Source: Ruminococcus flavefaciens
GTDB lineage: Bacteria; Bacillota; Clostridia; Oscillospirales; Ruminococcaceae
DNA: 64,000 nt
Assembly (NCBI GenBank): GCA_902777125.1
Contig: CACYSQ010000006.1
Coordinates: 142,129-206,128 of the forward strand
Reading direction: 5' to 3'
Shown here: piece after piece, positions 50,486-58,510 of the stretch
Layout of the letters: each line of letters begins with the position of its first letter
How positions within the stretch are numbered: position 1 is the first letter of the stretch
Notes under the pieces: generated by a model
Databases searched by the model: none
What the model saw: the letters and a program-made list of their open reading frames with translations, nothing else
Told to the model about the DNA's origin: nothing
Translations under genes and position numbers: made by a program

Positions 50486-53068
50486 ATGCAAATTTTAAAG
50501 AAGATCGCAGCAGTCTGCGTATCGCTGAGCTGTATCTGCACAGGTATAAGCTTCCCGGAAAAGGAGCTCCACGCTGATGCTGCGGCTGTCGTTACCATTT
50601 CCCCTATGGACACCTACGCCATAAACAACGGCGTTTTTGAGGGCTGGGGAACCTCTCTCTGCTGGTGGGCGAACCGTATAGGCTATTCGGATTCCCTCGC
50701 ACAGCAGGCTGCGGACGCCTTCTACGGCGAGAACGGTCTCCGCATGAACATCGCCCGCTTCAACATCGGCGGCGGCGATGACCCTTCCCATACCCACATA
50801 ACCCGTACAGATTCCGATATGCCGGGATATACCAAGTATCAGAACGGCAATGTTACCTACGACTGGACCGCCGATGCTGAACAGCGGAATGTTCTCAAGC
50901 GCTGCGTTGAGGCTGCCGGGGACGACGCTATCGTGGAGATGTTCTCGAACTCACCGCCGTATTATATGACAAATTCCGGTTGTTCCTCAGGTAACCGTGA
51001 CGGTGGAAAGAATAACCTCAAGGATGACTATTACGATGATTTTGCTGAGTACCTCGCTGAGGTCTGCAAGCATTATCAGGACGAATGGGGAATAAAGGTG
51101 CAGTCCGTTGAAGCCCTCAACGAACCTGCAACCAACTTCTGGTATGCCGGAAGTCCTAAGCAGGAGGGCTGCCACTTTGATACCGGTGCATCTGAGAGCA
51201 AGATCATCACAGAACTGAAAAAATCAATGGATAAGCGCGGTATGAGCGACGTTATCGTGTGCGGAACTGATGAAACAAACATCGACCTCCAGATAACCGC
51301 CTTCAATGCGCTTTCAAGCGAGGCAAAGAATGCTATCTCCCGTATCGATACCCATACTTACAGCGGCGCAAATCGTGTCGGACTCAGAAATACGGCAATT
51401 GCTGCTGGAAAAAATCTCTGGATGAGCGAAGTTGACGGCAACGGCACTGCCGGTACGAATGCCGGTGAAATGGCTGCCGGTCTATGGCTCGCAGGCCGCA
51501 TCACTGACGACTGCAACGGGCTCAACCCCACAGCATGGGTACTCTGGCAGGTAATAGACAAGCATATCTGTGCTGCCGGATACAAGGGCAGAAAAGACTC
51601 GGGTATGCCCGATATTTCCACCGGATTCTGGGGAACAGCTGTTGCTGACCACGACAAGAACACCATTATCCTCACGAAAAAGTATTACTGCTTCGGTCAG
51701 TACACGAGATATATCCGTCCCGGCATGACCATGCTCAATTCCGGCTCTAATACTATGGCTGCATATGACAAGGAAAACGGCCGGCTCGTTCTTGTTGCAT
51801 ATAATACTTCCGGAAACGCTTCAGATATGACTTTCGACCTTACACAGTTCGATGAAGTCGGAACAAGCGCAAAGGCTATAAGAACAAGCAACAGCGAGAA
51901 CTGGAAAGAAGTTGGTTCACCCGCTATAAACAACGGAAAACTCAATGTTTCACTCGCTCCTAACTCAGTAACAACTTTCATCATCGATGGCTGCAAGGGC
52001 ACAACTACACTCGGTGAAAAGCTTATCCCTGTTTCCGTAAAGGGTTCTGATTCATGGAAGAGCGACAGCAAGACAAACTATGAGAAGGCTTTCGACGGCA
52101 GCACATCCACATATTTTGACGGATTAAGCGCTGGCTGGGTAGAGGCAGACCTCGGTGCAAGCTTTGAGATCTCAAGACTCGGCTATTGTCCGCGTTCAGG
52201 CTATGAGGCACGCTGTGCAGATGCTATGTTTATGGTTTCAAATGACGGTGAGAACTGGACAAAGGTTTATACCATTAACGGCAAGCCAAGCTACGGAATG
52301 CACTATGTCAAGCCGGATGGCGGCTCAGTCAAGGCAAGATATGTCCGCTACTGTGTACCGGATGGCAAGCCGAATAACGGTGTGAACACAGACAGCACAT
52401 ATTGCTGTAATGTTGCTGAGATCGCTATTTACGGCGCTGAGTCAGCACCTTCAGATCTTACAGAGATAAAGCCTGTTGAAACATCAGGCAGTGATCCCTG
52501 GAATCAGACATCAAATGACTATAAGAAGGCTTTCGACGGCGACAACAACACCTTCTTTGACGGCGTCGGCGAGGGCTGGGTAAAGGCTGACCTCGGCGGT
52601 ATGTACAAGCTCGACGCTATCAGCTATTGTCCGCGCAAGGGCTACGAATACCGCAGCACGGACAGCTTCTTCGAGGTCTCCGCGGACGGCGAGAACTGGA
52701 CCAAGGTCTATACTATCGAGGGAAAGCCCTCGTTCGGCATTCACTATACCCCTGCATTTGACGGCGTAAAGGCACGTTATGTGCGCTACAGCGTTCCCGG
52801 GGGGGCGCCGGTCAACCCGGACAATCCCGACAGCGTTTACTGCTGCAATATCGCGGAGATACACATTTACGGAACGGCTGCACAGGCTGTTGTCGGCGAT
52901 GTCAACGGCGACGGCGAGCTTAGTATCGCGGACGTTGTAGTCCTCCAGAGGTGGCTGCTCTCCAAGCCGGACGCGGTCCTCGCGGACTGGCAGGCGGCTG
53001 ATATGAACTCCGACGGCAGGCTCAGTGTTCTCGACCTCTGTATGCTGAGGAGAGCGTTATTTGCGTAA
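50486..53068 (+). CDS. Secreted GH30-type glycoside hydrolase with two F5/8C modules and a dockerin
   Basis: 860 aa from the ATG at 50486 (GGAGG upstream). A signal peptide (IAAVCVSLSCICTG) leads into a GH30-like catalytic domain (~35-505): FEGWGTSLCWWANRIGY, the acid/base E213 in EALNEP and nucleophile E315 in WMSEVDG. The N-terminal motif resembles endo-beta-1,6-galactanases of GH30; xylanase activity cannot be excluded. Two F5/8-type C (CBM32-like) modules follow (~517-651 and ~661-796), then a type I dockerin (GDVNGDGELSIADVVVLQRW, with NSDGRLSVLDLCMLRRALF). The first module looks more AT-rich than the second. The dockerin implies docking to a scaffoldin encoded elsewhere. Confidence 0.9.
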   Translation: MQILKKIAAVCVSLSCICTGISFPEKELHADAAAVVTISPMDTYAINNGVFEGWGTSLCWWANRIGYSDSLAQQAADAFYGENGLRMNIARFNIGGGDDPSHTHITRTDSDMPGYTKYQNGNVTYDWTADAEQRNVLKRCVEAAGDDAIVEMFSNSPPYYMTNSGCSSGNRDGGKNNLKDDYYDDFAEYLAEVCKHYQDEWGIKVQSVEALNEPATNFWYAGSPKQEGCHFDTGASESKIITELKKSMDKRGMSDVIVCGTDETNIDLQITAFNALSSEAKNAISRIDTHTYSGANRVGLRNTAIAAGKNLWMSEVDGNGTAGTNAGEMAAGLWLAGRITDDCNGLNPTAWVLWQVIDKHICAAGYKGRKDSGMPDISTGFWGTAVADHDKNTIILTKKYYCFGQYTRYIRPGMTMLNSGSNTMAAYDKENGRLVLVAYNTSGNASDMTFDLTQFDEVGTSAKAIRTSNSENWKEVGSPAINNGKLNVSLAPNSVTTFIIDGCKGTTTLGEKLIPVSVKGSDSWKSDSKTNYEKAFDGSTSTYFDGLSAGWVEADLGASFEISRLGYCPRSGYEARCADAMFMVSNDGENWTKVYTINGKPSYGMHYVKPDGGSVKARYVRYCVPDGKPNNGVNTDSTYCCNVAEIAIYGAESAPSDLTEIKPVETSGSDPWNQTSNDYKKAFDGDNNTFFDGVGEGWVKADLGGMYKLDAISYCPRKGYEYRSTDSFFEVSADGENWTKVYTIEGKPSFGIHYTPAFDGVKARYVRYSVPGGAPVNPDNPDSVYCCNIAEIHIYGTAAQAVVGDVNGDGELSIADVVVLQRWLLSKPDAVLADWQAADMNSDGRLSVLDLCMLRRALFA

Positions 53069-53083
53069 ATAGGTCGTTTTTGC

Positions 53084-53110
53084 GGGACGCCGGATACGGC
53101 GTCCCTTTGC
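53084..53110 (+). terminator. Terminator-like hairpin after the glycosidase
   Basis: GGGACGCCG pairs exactly with CGGCGTCCC around GATA; only a weak T-rich tail follows. The ~155 bp beyond hold GGACGG and GTCCCC repeat fragments but no gene. Confidence 0.6.
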
Positions 53111-53265
53111 AATTAATGAATAGTGAATAATTGTTGTGTCTGCCTTTCGGCGGACGGATTTATATTTAATTATACCGTGGGACGTCGAGGGTGCGGGTGT
53201 CCGGTGGACACCTCTGCGAAGCAGAAGCACCGACCGAGGCGACAGCCGAGACTCGCCGTCCCCTA

Positions 53266-54111
53266 CTAAAACAACCCCCGGACGTCCTCGAAGCTCAGGG
53301 AAGGGTGCAGCGCAAGGTTGATGCCGAACGCTATGAGCTGGGAAGCCCTCTCGGTCAGACGGTCGATATCACGCGGCGTGACTATCATATTCGGCGTATC
53401 TTCGGGGATATCCGCGTCCGTGAGGCTCCTCACTATCGTGTGCATATCCACCACTGTCGGAACTCCGACCGCTATGACCGGAACGCCTAAATTCCGGGAG
53501 GAAAGCTCCTTCCGCGCGTTGGAAACACCGCTTCCCGGCGATATACCGGTATCTGTGAGCTGTATGGTCGTTCCGAGACGGCTGACGTCCGAGCAGGCGA
53601 GAGCGTCCACCGCGATAACAGCCGCAGGTCTGAGCTGTCCGGCGAGAGCGCGGACTATCTCGGCTGTTTCGATGCCGGTCTGTCCGAGAACACCTCCGGC
53701 AATGGTGCTGACCCTCCGCAGGGAAAGGAGAAAGTCCTCGTCCTCGCCGAGCTCATCGCGGAGGTGCCGGGTAGCAAGAACCCTCGCGGCAGTTTGTGGA
53801 CCAAGCGCATCTGGCGTTATATCGTTGTTTCCAAGCCCTACCACAAGCACATCGCCCTCCGGGACGAGCCGCGAAAGCTCACCGGAAAACTCCTCGGTCA
53901 TAGCCTCATAATCGTCCGAAAAACGGCTGAGATGACCGGTCTCGAGAGTGATGTAGCGACCGCGTCCCTTGCCGATAGTCTCCGCGCAGGTATCATCGTC
54001 GATGACGATCTCGGTAATATCGAAGCATCTGCCTCTTTTGTGCCTGTGAACGCCGTCCGGAAGCCCCTCTCCGCCGAAGCTTTCGACCGCAAGATCAGTC
54101 CTTATATACAT
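53266..54111 (-). CDS. gpr: Germination protease GPR
   Basis: Degrades small acid-soluble spore proteins when spores germinate. 281 aa. RTDLAVE at the very N-terminus is the pro-site region; VLVVGLGNNDITPDALGPQTA and VIAVDALACSDVSRLGTTIQLTDTGISPGSGV are family signatures of this unusual aspartic protease. Shorter than the ~370-residue Bacillus form, as in many clostridia. GGAGG precedes the ATG. It indicates a spore-forming lineage. It is divergent from rpsT, a conserved clostridial pairing. Confidence 0.95.
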   Translation of the reverse strand: MYIRTDLAVESFGGEGLPDGVHRHKRGRCFDITEIVIDDDTCAETIGKGRGRYITLETGHLSRFSDDYEAMTEEFSGELSRLVPEGDVLVVGLGNNDITPDALGPQTAARVLATRHLRDELGEDEDFLLSLRRVSTIAGGVLGQTGIETAEIVRALAGQLRPAAVIAVDALACSDVSRLGTTIQLTDTGISPGSGVSNARKELSSRNLGVPVIAVGVPTVVDMHTIVRSLTDADIPEDTPNMIVTPRDIDRLTERASQLIAFGINLALHPSLSFEDVRGLF

Positions 54112-54185
54112 AAGCCCTCCAATTATTTGTACAATATGCCGGTTTTCAACCTTAAATTATCGCTTAAAATCTTAGGTTCTGCCTA

Positions 54186-54214
54186 TTGAAAATCCTTGTG
54201 CAAAATGTTATAAT
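54186..54214 (+). promoter_or_regulatory. Promoter of rpsT
   Basis: TTGAAA - 17 bp - TATAAT, ~120 bp before the start codon. Confidence 0.85.
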
Positions 54215-54230
54215 TAATAATGTCTCAGTA

Positions 54231-54271
54231 GGATAAGTGTGCGTTGCACTTATCGGGATATTCGTATCCTA
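54231..54271 (+). promoter_or_regulatory. Structured leader of rpsT
   Basis: GATAAGTG (54232-54239) pairs exactly with CACTTATC (54247-54254), and GGATA/TATCC allows an alternative pairing with ~54266. Ribosomal protein S20 represses its own synthesis in other bacteria, so an autoregulatory role is possible. Confidence 0.4.
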
Positions 54272-54331
54272 TTATCTGTAAAATGCGGAGAGATATACAT
54301 TCCGCTGAATTTCAAGGAGGTGTAACACAAA

Positions 54332-54592
54332 ATGCCGAATATCAAATCTGCAAAGAAGAGAGTTAAGGTTAACGCTACCAAGGCTGCTGCCAACAAGGCA
54401 AGAAAGTCCAATCTCAAGACAGTTCTCAAGAAGGCTGACGCTGCTGTTGCAAACGGTGCTGCTGATAAGGCAGAGGCAATCAAGGTTGCTATCAAGAGAG
54501 TAGATCAGGCTTGCGCTAAGGGTCTTATGCACAAGAATAAGGCTGCAAGAAAGAAGTCTCAGCTCGCTAAGAAGCTCAACGCTGCTGACTAA
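54332..54592 (+). CDS. rpsT: 30S ribosomal protein S20
   Basis: 86 aa, basic and almost all helical: MPNIKSAKKRVKVN at the N-terminus and LMHKNKAARKKSQLAKKL at the C-terminus are the conserved S20 ends. It binds 16S rRNA early in 30S assembly. AAGGAGGTG lies upstream. Codon use (AAG, GCT) fits high expression. Confidence 0.98.
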   Translation: MPNIKSAKKRVKVNATKAAANKARKSNLKTVLKKADAAVANGAADKAEAIKVAIKRVDQACAKGLMHKNKAARKKSQLAKKLNAAD

Positions 54593-54615
54593 TAGCTCTT
54601 TTAACAATACAAAAC

Positions 54616-54650
54616 AAACCCCTGTGTATCTCACAACACAGGGGTTTTTG
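54616..54650. terminator. Terminator of rpsT
   Basis: A perfect 12-bp stem (54616-54627 with 54636-54647), T-run on the right and A-rich left flank, so probably bidirectional. Confidence 0.9.
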
Positions 54651-54690
54651 TTTTATCCGGAGAATGCTGCGGGAGCGCCCTTTTCATCCG

Positions 54691-54987
54691 TCACATCATC
54701 TCCATCATCATCATGGAGGTTACGCCTATCATTCCACCTATAATGAGCATAGCAGCGCCTATGTAAAGGTAAATGCTGCCCGAGCGCTTCTTTCCGCCGG
54801 AAAGGTTTACAATGCCAAGTATTATCCCCACAAAAGGTACCAGCACTGATAAAACGATCAATCCGGGATTTACTGTATCATTGGGATCAGCCGGAGCTCC
54901 GGCGGCTCTATTTGTCGGCACTCCGCAATGCACACACATGATCGCCTCGTCGTCAATTTCCTTGCCGCATTTTCTGCAAAAAGCCAT
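54691..54987 (-). CDS. Small zinc-ribbon membrane protein
   Basis: 98 aa. Zinc ribbon CRKCGKEIDDEAIMCVHCG at the N-terminus, a Pro/Ala/Asp linker, then two hydrophobic helices (GLIVLSVLVPFVGIILGIV and SIYLYIGAAMLIIGGMIG) and a Met-rich tail. GAGGTGAT precedes the ATG. It resembles small zinc-ribbon proteins of unknown role that are frequent in clostridia. Confidence 0.82.
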   Translation of the reverse strand: MAFCRKCGKEIDDEAIMCVHCGVPTNRAAGAPADPNDTVNPGLIVLSVLVPFVGIILGIVNLSGGKKRSGSIYLYIGAAMLIIGGMIGVTSMMMMEMM

Positions 54988-55088
54988 AATATCACCTCAT
55001 CTGAATATTCTCAGGACAATTTGACCACAGTTTAATTATAGGACGCATTACTATGTTTGTCAAGTAGGACTGACGAAAAGCTCCCATA

Positions 55089-55128
55089 CAAAAAATGAAC
55101 CCCTTGTCCGGTACAAGGGGCGATTTTT
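55089..55128. terminator. Bidirectional terminator-like hairpin
   Basis: CCCCTTGT (55100-55107) pairs exactly with ACAAGGGG (55113-55120), with A-rich left and T-rich right flanks. Confidence 0.75.
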
Positions 55129-55139
55129 GTCAATAAATA

Positions 55140-55168
55140 TCCCCCTGTATGGACAGGGGGACTTTTTT
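55140..55168. terminator. Second terminator-like hairpin
   Basis: TCCCCCTGT pairs with ACAGGGGGA (55153-55161), then C-T7 on the plus strand. On the minus strand it lies directly after the stop of the 636-codon gene. Confidence 0.7.
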
Positions 55169-57078
55169 TACTGATACTGTGTTTCTTCAGCAGCGCTTTC
55201 CATTGCTGCCTCAACAGCCTTGACGGTCTTTTCCTTTACCTTTATGCCGCGCTTGATACGCTTGAACATGAAAGCGAGGAGAAGCTCAACGAAGCCTGTT
55301 CCGATAGCGATGATGCCGAATTTCAGGAGCACATGGAAGATAAGGTAAGCGATAACATTGCCTGTAACAGCGTAAACGATAGGTGCTGCTGCGAGTACCG
55401 CTGCGCCGATGATGAACATGAGGAATCCGCTTATACCGAATATCTTTCCGTAGAAGCCGCAAAGGTGCTTGCCTCTGCGGTCAACGATGAGAGCGATCCA
55501 GATGAGGAACACAAGGATAAGTGCGAGCACGATGCCGAGGGTTATGTAGGAGAAAGCGTAGTTTGCATTCTTTAGGTCGAAGCCGGTGTGCTTGTTCCAC
55601 TCCTTGATGGAGAGGTTCTTGTCAACATCGTTCTTAGCGAGGTTTTTCTTTATGGTCTTGAGCTCGCTCGAACCGAACTTCATATCGAGTTCCTGCTTAG
55701 CGACCTTGTTGTTATCCTTGCTGCCGAAGAAATCGTTTGCGATGTCATTTGAGCCGATAGAGGGGTCATCGCCCTTGCCGTCGATGATGTACTTTGCGTA
55801 GTTCTCAACGTTTTCGCCGATATATTCAAGGATATTGGTTCCCTTGAGGTAATCCTTGAAGTCGTCCTTTGTAGCCTCGCCGTCGGAAAGCTTTCTTATG
55901 CCGAGAGTCTTGTACATACCGTCGGAAAGCGTATCGCCGTCGAACTCAGCGCTGAGAAGAACATCCTTGTCGAGCTTCTTGATGCTCTTTTTGAGGGACT
56001 TGCCGTTTGCGCCGAACTTGAATGAAGCGCAAAGGCTCAGTGCAAAGAGACAAGCGATCGTTATGATAGAGAGGAAGGTGGCGAAGAATATTCTCACGCC
56101 GCCGATCTTTGCACGGCGCTTTTCCTCACGCGGAGGAGCAGCGTATGCAGCGGGATCTTCATAGTAGGGCGGGATATTGCCTTCACCCTGGGGCTGCTGG
56201 AAGTTCTGCGGAGGCGCATAGGGATCGAACTGCTGCGGCTGGTTATTCTGAGGATAGAGAGGCGGGATATTCATTGTATTGCTGTTGTCATCGAAGCTGC
56301 CCGCCGGAGCGTTTCCGCTGAACGGGTCAGTGTTTCCGAAAACATCGCTGCTCTGCTGGATATTATTCTCAACTGCGGCTCCGATACCGGCAGGAACAGC
56401 AGCCGCGGCTGCCTCCTCGATCGAATGCTCTTTCAGACCCGGCTGTGAGGGGACTATATCCTCGCTGAGAGGCGTTGTGTTTCCGCCGCCGTTAAAGCTG
56501 CCGTGTACAGGTTCATCTGAGAGGAGCATGGTATTCTCGCCGCCGTTGAAGCTGTCGTTGAGGGGAGCATCGTCTCCCGGCAGGAGCATTGTGTCCTCAC
56601 CGCCGTCGAAGTTCTCGTTGAGGGGAGTATCTTCTCCCGGCAGGAGCATTGTGTCCTCACCGCCGTCGAAGTTCTCGTTGAGGGAGGCGCTGTCCTCGGT
56701 CAGGAGCATGGTGTCCTCGCCGCCGTCGAAGTTCTCGTTGAGGGGAGTATCTTCTCCCGGCAGGAGCATAGTGTCCTCACCGCCGTCGAAGTTCTCGTTG
56801 AGGGGAGTGCTGTCCTCGGTCAGAAGCATAGTGTCCTCACCGCCGTCGAAGTTCTCGTTGAGGGAGGCACTGTCCTCAGTCAGGAGCATAGTGTCCTCAC
56901 CGCCGTCGAAGTTCTCGTTGAGGGAGGTACTGTCCTCGGTCAGGAGCATAGTGTCCTCACCGCCGTCGAAGTTCTCGTTGAGGGAAGCCCCCTGTATCTG
57001 GTCGTCAAGCCTTGTGCCGCAATCGGGACAGAACTTTGCCCCATCGTTCACCTGCTTTCCGCATTGTTTGCAAAACAT
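55168..57078 (-). CDS. Zinc-ribbon membrane protein with eight threonine-bearing repeats
   Basis: 636 aa. N-terminal zinc ribbon (CKQCGKQVNDGAKFCPDCG), then eight 20-residue repeats at residues 31-190 with core LNENFDGGEDTMLL, the last one degenerate; each has one Thr (43, 63, ... 183) followed by Met-Leu-Leu. A Gln/Pro linker follows, one membrane helix (FFATFLSIITIACLFALSL), a ~150-residue polar extracytoplasmic region, and four C-terminal helices. The repeats look like an array of FHA-type phosphothreonine targets (see findings). GGAGG precedes the ATG; the promoter is at 57119-57147. No family for the membrane part is recognised. Confidence 0.85.
   Translation of the reverse strand: MFCKQCGKQVNDGAKFCPDCGTRLDDQIQGASLNENFDGGEDTMLLTEDSTSLNENFDGGEDTMLLTEDSASLNENFDGGEDTMLLTEDSTPLNENFDGGEDTMLLPGEDTPLNENFDGGEDTMLLTEDSASLNENFDGGEDTMLLPGEDTPLNENFDGGEDTMLLPGDDAPLNDSFNGGENTMLLSDEPVHGSFNGGGNTTPLSEDIVPSQPGLKEHSIEEAAAAAVPAGIGAAVENNIQQSSDVFGNTDPFSGNAPAGSFDDNSNTMNIPPLYPQNNQPQQFDPYAPPQNFQQPQGEGNIPPYYEDPAAYAAPPREEKRRAKIGGVRIFFATFLSIITIACLFALSLCASFKFGANGKSLKKSIKKLDKDVLLSAEFDGDTLSDGMYKTLGIRKLSDGEATKDDFKDYLKGTNILEYIGENVENYAKYIIDGKGDDPSIGSNDIANDFFGSKDNNKVAKQELDMKFGSSELKTIKKNLAKNDVDKNLSIKEWNKHTGFDLKNANYAFSYITLGIVLALILVFLIWIALIVDRRGKHLCGFYGKIFGISGFLMFIIGAAVLAAAPIVYAVTGNVIAYLIFHVLLKFGIIAIGTGFVELLLAFMFKRIKRGIKVKEKTVKAVEAAMESAAEETQYQ
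56509..56988 (-). repeat. 60-bp coding tandem repeat, eight units
   Basis: Eight in-frame 60-bp units encode residues 31-190 of the zinc-ribbon membrane protein. Seven are nearly identical at DNA level, so the array is young and likely unstable in copy number. Confidence 0.92.
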
Positions 57079-57118
57079 AATCTTTCCTCCTTTAAGCTAT
57101 TGGAAGTTACATAATATT

Positions 57119-57147
57119 ATTATACATCTGTTTGCTCATATTGTCAA
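57119..57147 (-). promoter_or_regulatory. Consensus promoter of the repeat-bearing membrane protein
   Basis: TTGACA - 17 bp - TATAAT on the minus strand with no mismatch, ~40 bp before the ATG. It diverges from the leader-RNA promoter at 57185. Confidence 0.9.
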
Positions 57148-57184
57148 TAAATATTTAATAGTTTTTCGCCGGTATTTACGGGTA

Positions 57185-57213
57185 TTGACATTTTTCGATA
57201 TATACGCTATAAT
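57185..57213 (+). promoter_or_regulatory. Consensus promoter of leader RNA copy B
   Basis: TTGACA - 17 bp - TATAAT, same hexamers and spacing as for copy A. Confidence 0.92.
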
Positions 57214-57217
57214 AATA

Positions 57218-57378
57218 GCTGCGACACAACTGAATATTTTCACTGAATTAGTATATACTTTTACTTTGGTAAAAGTGCATACTCTTTTTTTCGTATGCTA
57301 ATTTAGTGAAACGAAGTTGTGCCGCAGCAATCAGAGCTATGCATTTTTCGGTGCGCAGCTCCGGCTGCGCACTTTTTT
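57218..57378 (+). ncRNA. Structured leader RNA, copy B (riboswitch-like)
   Basis: P1 pairs 57218-57231 with 57315-57328 (14 positions, one mismatch). The internal loop AAUAUUU / AAACGA is identical to copy A. P2 (57238-57251 with 57298-57311) is fully paired but of quite different sequence from copy A. An extra hairpin (ACUUUUAC/GUAAAAGU) is inserted; then GCAUAC/GUAUGC closes the loop UCUUUUUUUC. The 3' part offers the antiterminator (57335-57343 with 57352-57360) or the terminator (57351-57359 with 57364-57372, then U6). The lipoprotein gene starts 18 nt later. Confidence 0.8.
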
Positions 57379-57396
57379 ATTATGGAGGAAATCAAA

Positions 57397-58152
57397 ATGA
57401 AAAGGAATTCTATCATCGCTATGACAGCGGCGCTTTGTATCTGCGGAAGCCTCGCAGGCTGCGGAGGAAGCAGCTCAAGCTCCGGAAATACGTCCAAGTC
57501 CACCGAGGCTAAGACCGCTGCGGCTTCTTCAGAGGCTGAAAGCACCTCCCCTGCTGAGGCGAGCACAGAGCCCGAGAGTGAGGCTGCCGAAAGTACATCT
57601 ATGCCTACAGAGCTGACCGATAATATAATGGATTATCGCTTTTCTATCGGCGGAAATATCGTTGGACTGCCTGCGACATTTAAAGATTTAAAAGATGCAG
57701 GTTGGGAAATAAAGGGAGATAAATCTGCTATTACAAATAATTATGGTTATTACTTTGATCTGAAAAAAGATGATTGCATGATTACGGTATGGCTTCAAAA
57801 CGACACAGATGAAAAAGCTGATCTTAAAACCGATGAAGGAGCAGCTATTGTAAAGGTTTCAAGTGTAATGGCTACGACAATGTGGAATAAATCTAATATC
57901 GAGATCCCAAAAAACATTGTTGCAGGCGTAGCCACTCCGGAAGACGTTGCAAATGCGTATGGTCAGCCGACAGAGATTATTAATAATACCGAACAAGGTT
58001 CAATAACCTATTACTACTATGAAGGCGAAAAGGTGGAAGATCACAAAAACTTAGATAGATTTATTGCGGTACTCTTTACAAGAAAAGACAAAGATGATAA
58101 TAATTCTCCGGTAGTTATGGAAAGAATATCCATGCAGTGGGAGAATTATTAA
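57397..58152 (+). CDS. Putative lipoprotein behind leader RNA B
   Basis: 251 aa from the ATG at 57397 (GGAGG upstream; a longer frame from 57319 runs through the leader RNA). Lipoprotein signal MKRNSIIAMTAALCICGSLAG then Cys, a ~50-residue Ser/Glu/Ala spacer, and a mature domain of ~170 residues with a pattern GLPATFKDLKDAGWEI and GVATPEDVANAYGQPTEI typical of small surface lipoproteins that occur in clostridia. The last two-thirds are more AT-rich than the signal region. Function unknown; expression appears controlled by the leader. Confidence 0.82.
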   Translation: MKRNSIIAMTAALCICGSLAGCGGSSSSSGNTSKSTEAKTAAASSEAESTSPAEASTEPESEAAESTSMPTELTDNIMDYRFSIGGNIVGLPATFKDLKDAGWEIKGDKSAITNNYGYYFDLKKDDCMITVWLQNDTDEKADLKTDEGAAIVKVSSVMATTMWNKSNIEIPKNIVAGVATPEDVANAYGQPTEIINNTEQGSITYYYYEGEKVEDHKNLDRFIAVLFTRKDKDDNNSPVVMERISMQWENY

Positions 58153-58190
58153 AGATTTGCCCGCATTGATGTGAAACAACTATAATTTGA

Positions 58191-58225
58191 ACAGCGGCTG
58201 TTGATTGACGGCTGCTGTTTTTTTC
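58191..58225 (+). terminator. Terminator of the lipoprotein gene
   Basis: ACAGCGGCTG pairs with CGGCTGCTGT (one A/G and one G-U position) followed by T7. Confidence 0.75.
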
Positions 58226-58235
58226 TCATTAGGTC

Positions 58236-58264
58236 TTGACATTATCACCTTTTTGAGATATAAT
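58236..58264 (+). promoter_or_regulatory. Consensus promoter of tRNA-Thr
   Basis: TTGACA - 17 bp - TATAAT with no mismatch, ~105 bp before the tRNA. Transcription would begin near 58271, at the tRNA-like fragment. Confidence 0.88.
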
Positions 58265-58270
58265 AAATAT

Positions 58271-58287
58271 ATGCTTGTGCAGTACAG
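58271..58287 (+). repeat. Partial copy of the tRNA-Thr 5' end
   Basis: 17 bp, ATGCTTGTGCAGTACAG, match 58368-58384 (ATGCTTGTGTAGCACAG) at 15 positions, 97 bp upstream of the tRNA start. It could be the stub of a second, deleted tRNA gene. Confidence 0.5.
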
Positions 58288-58369
58288 CTTCTCCGTGCCG
58301 CGATTTTCTTAGCGGACGGCCGCTGTCTGTGCCAGATGTGCAGCACCTCATAAATCCCCAATTTAATAT

Positions 58370-58442
58370 GCTTGTGTAGCACAGTTGGTAGTGCAGCTCA
58401 TTCGTAATGAGCAGGTCGCAGGTTCGAGTCCCGTCACAAGCT
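58370..58442 (+). tRNA. tRNA-Thr (anticodon CGU)
   Basis: Acceptor GCTTGTG/CACAAGC, D arm GCAC-AGTTGGTA-GTGC, anticodon stem GCTCA/TGAGC with loop TTCGTAA (anticodon CGT), T loop TTCGAGT, discriminator T and an encoded CCA at 58443-58445. One A-C mismatch in the T stem. Reads ACG codons. It is the left border of the AT-rich island. Confidence 0.95.
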
Positions 58443-58450
58443 CCAATGAC

Positions 58451-58490
58451 AAACCGCTTAGAATAGACTTCTAAGCGGTTTATGTTTTTA
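58451..58490 (+). terminator. Terminator of tRNA-Thr
   Basis: A perfect 13-bp stem (58451-58463 with 58469-58481), then ATGTTTTT. Confidence 0.88.
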
Positions 58491-58510
58491 AATAATGTTA
58501 TGATGAAGCA

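Noticed and set aside
56509-56988. Regular 60-bp spacing considered as a CRISPR array
   Set aside because: The units are directly tandem, without unique spacers, and encode an in-frame protein repeat.
56279-57301. 340-codon plus-strand ORF with Ser-rich repeats
   Set aside because: Antisense of the 60-bp repeat array; no ribosome-binding site, and it would cross a divergent promoter region.
57218-57378. Leader RNAs considered as 6S RNA or tracrRNA
   Set aside because: There are two copies, each directly before a lipoprotein operon and each with a terminator/antiterminator overlap; no cas genes are nearby, and 6S RNA lacks such a 3' switch.
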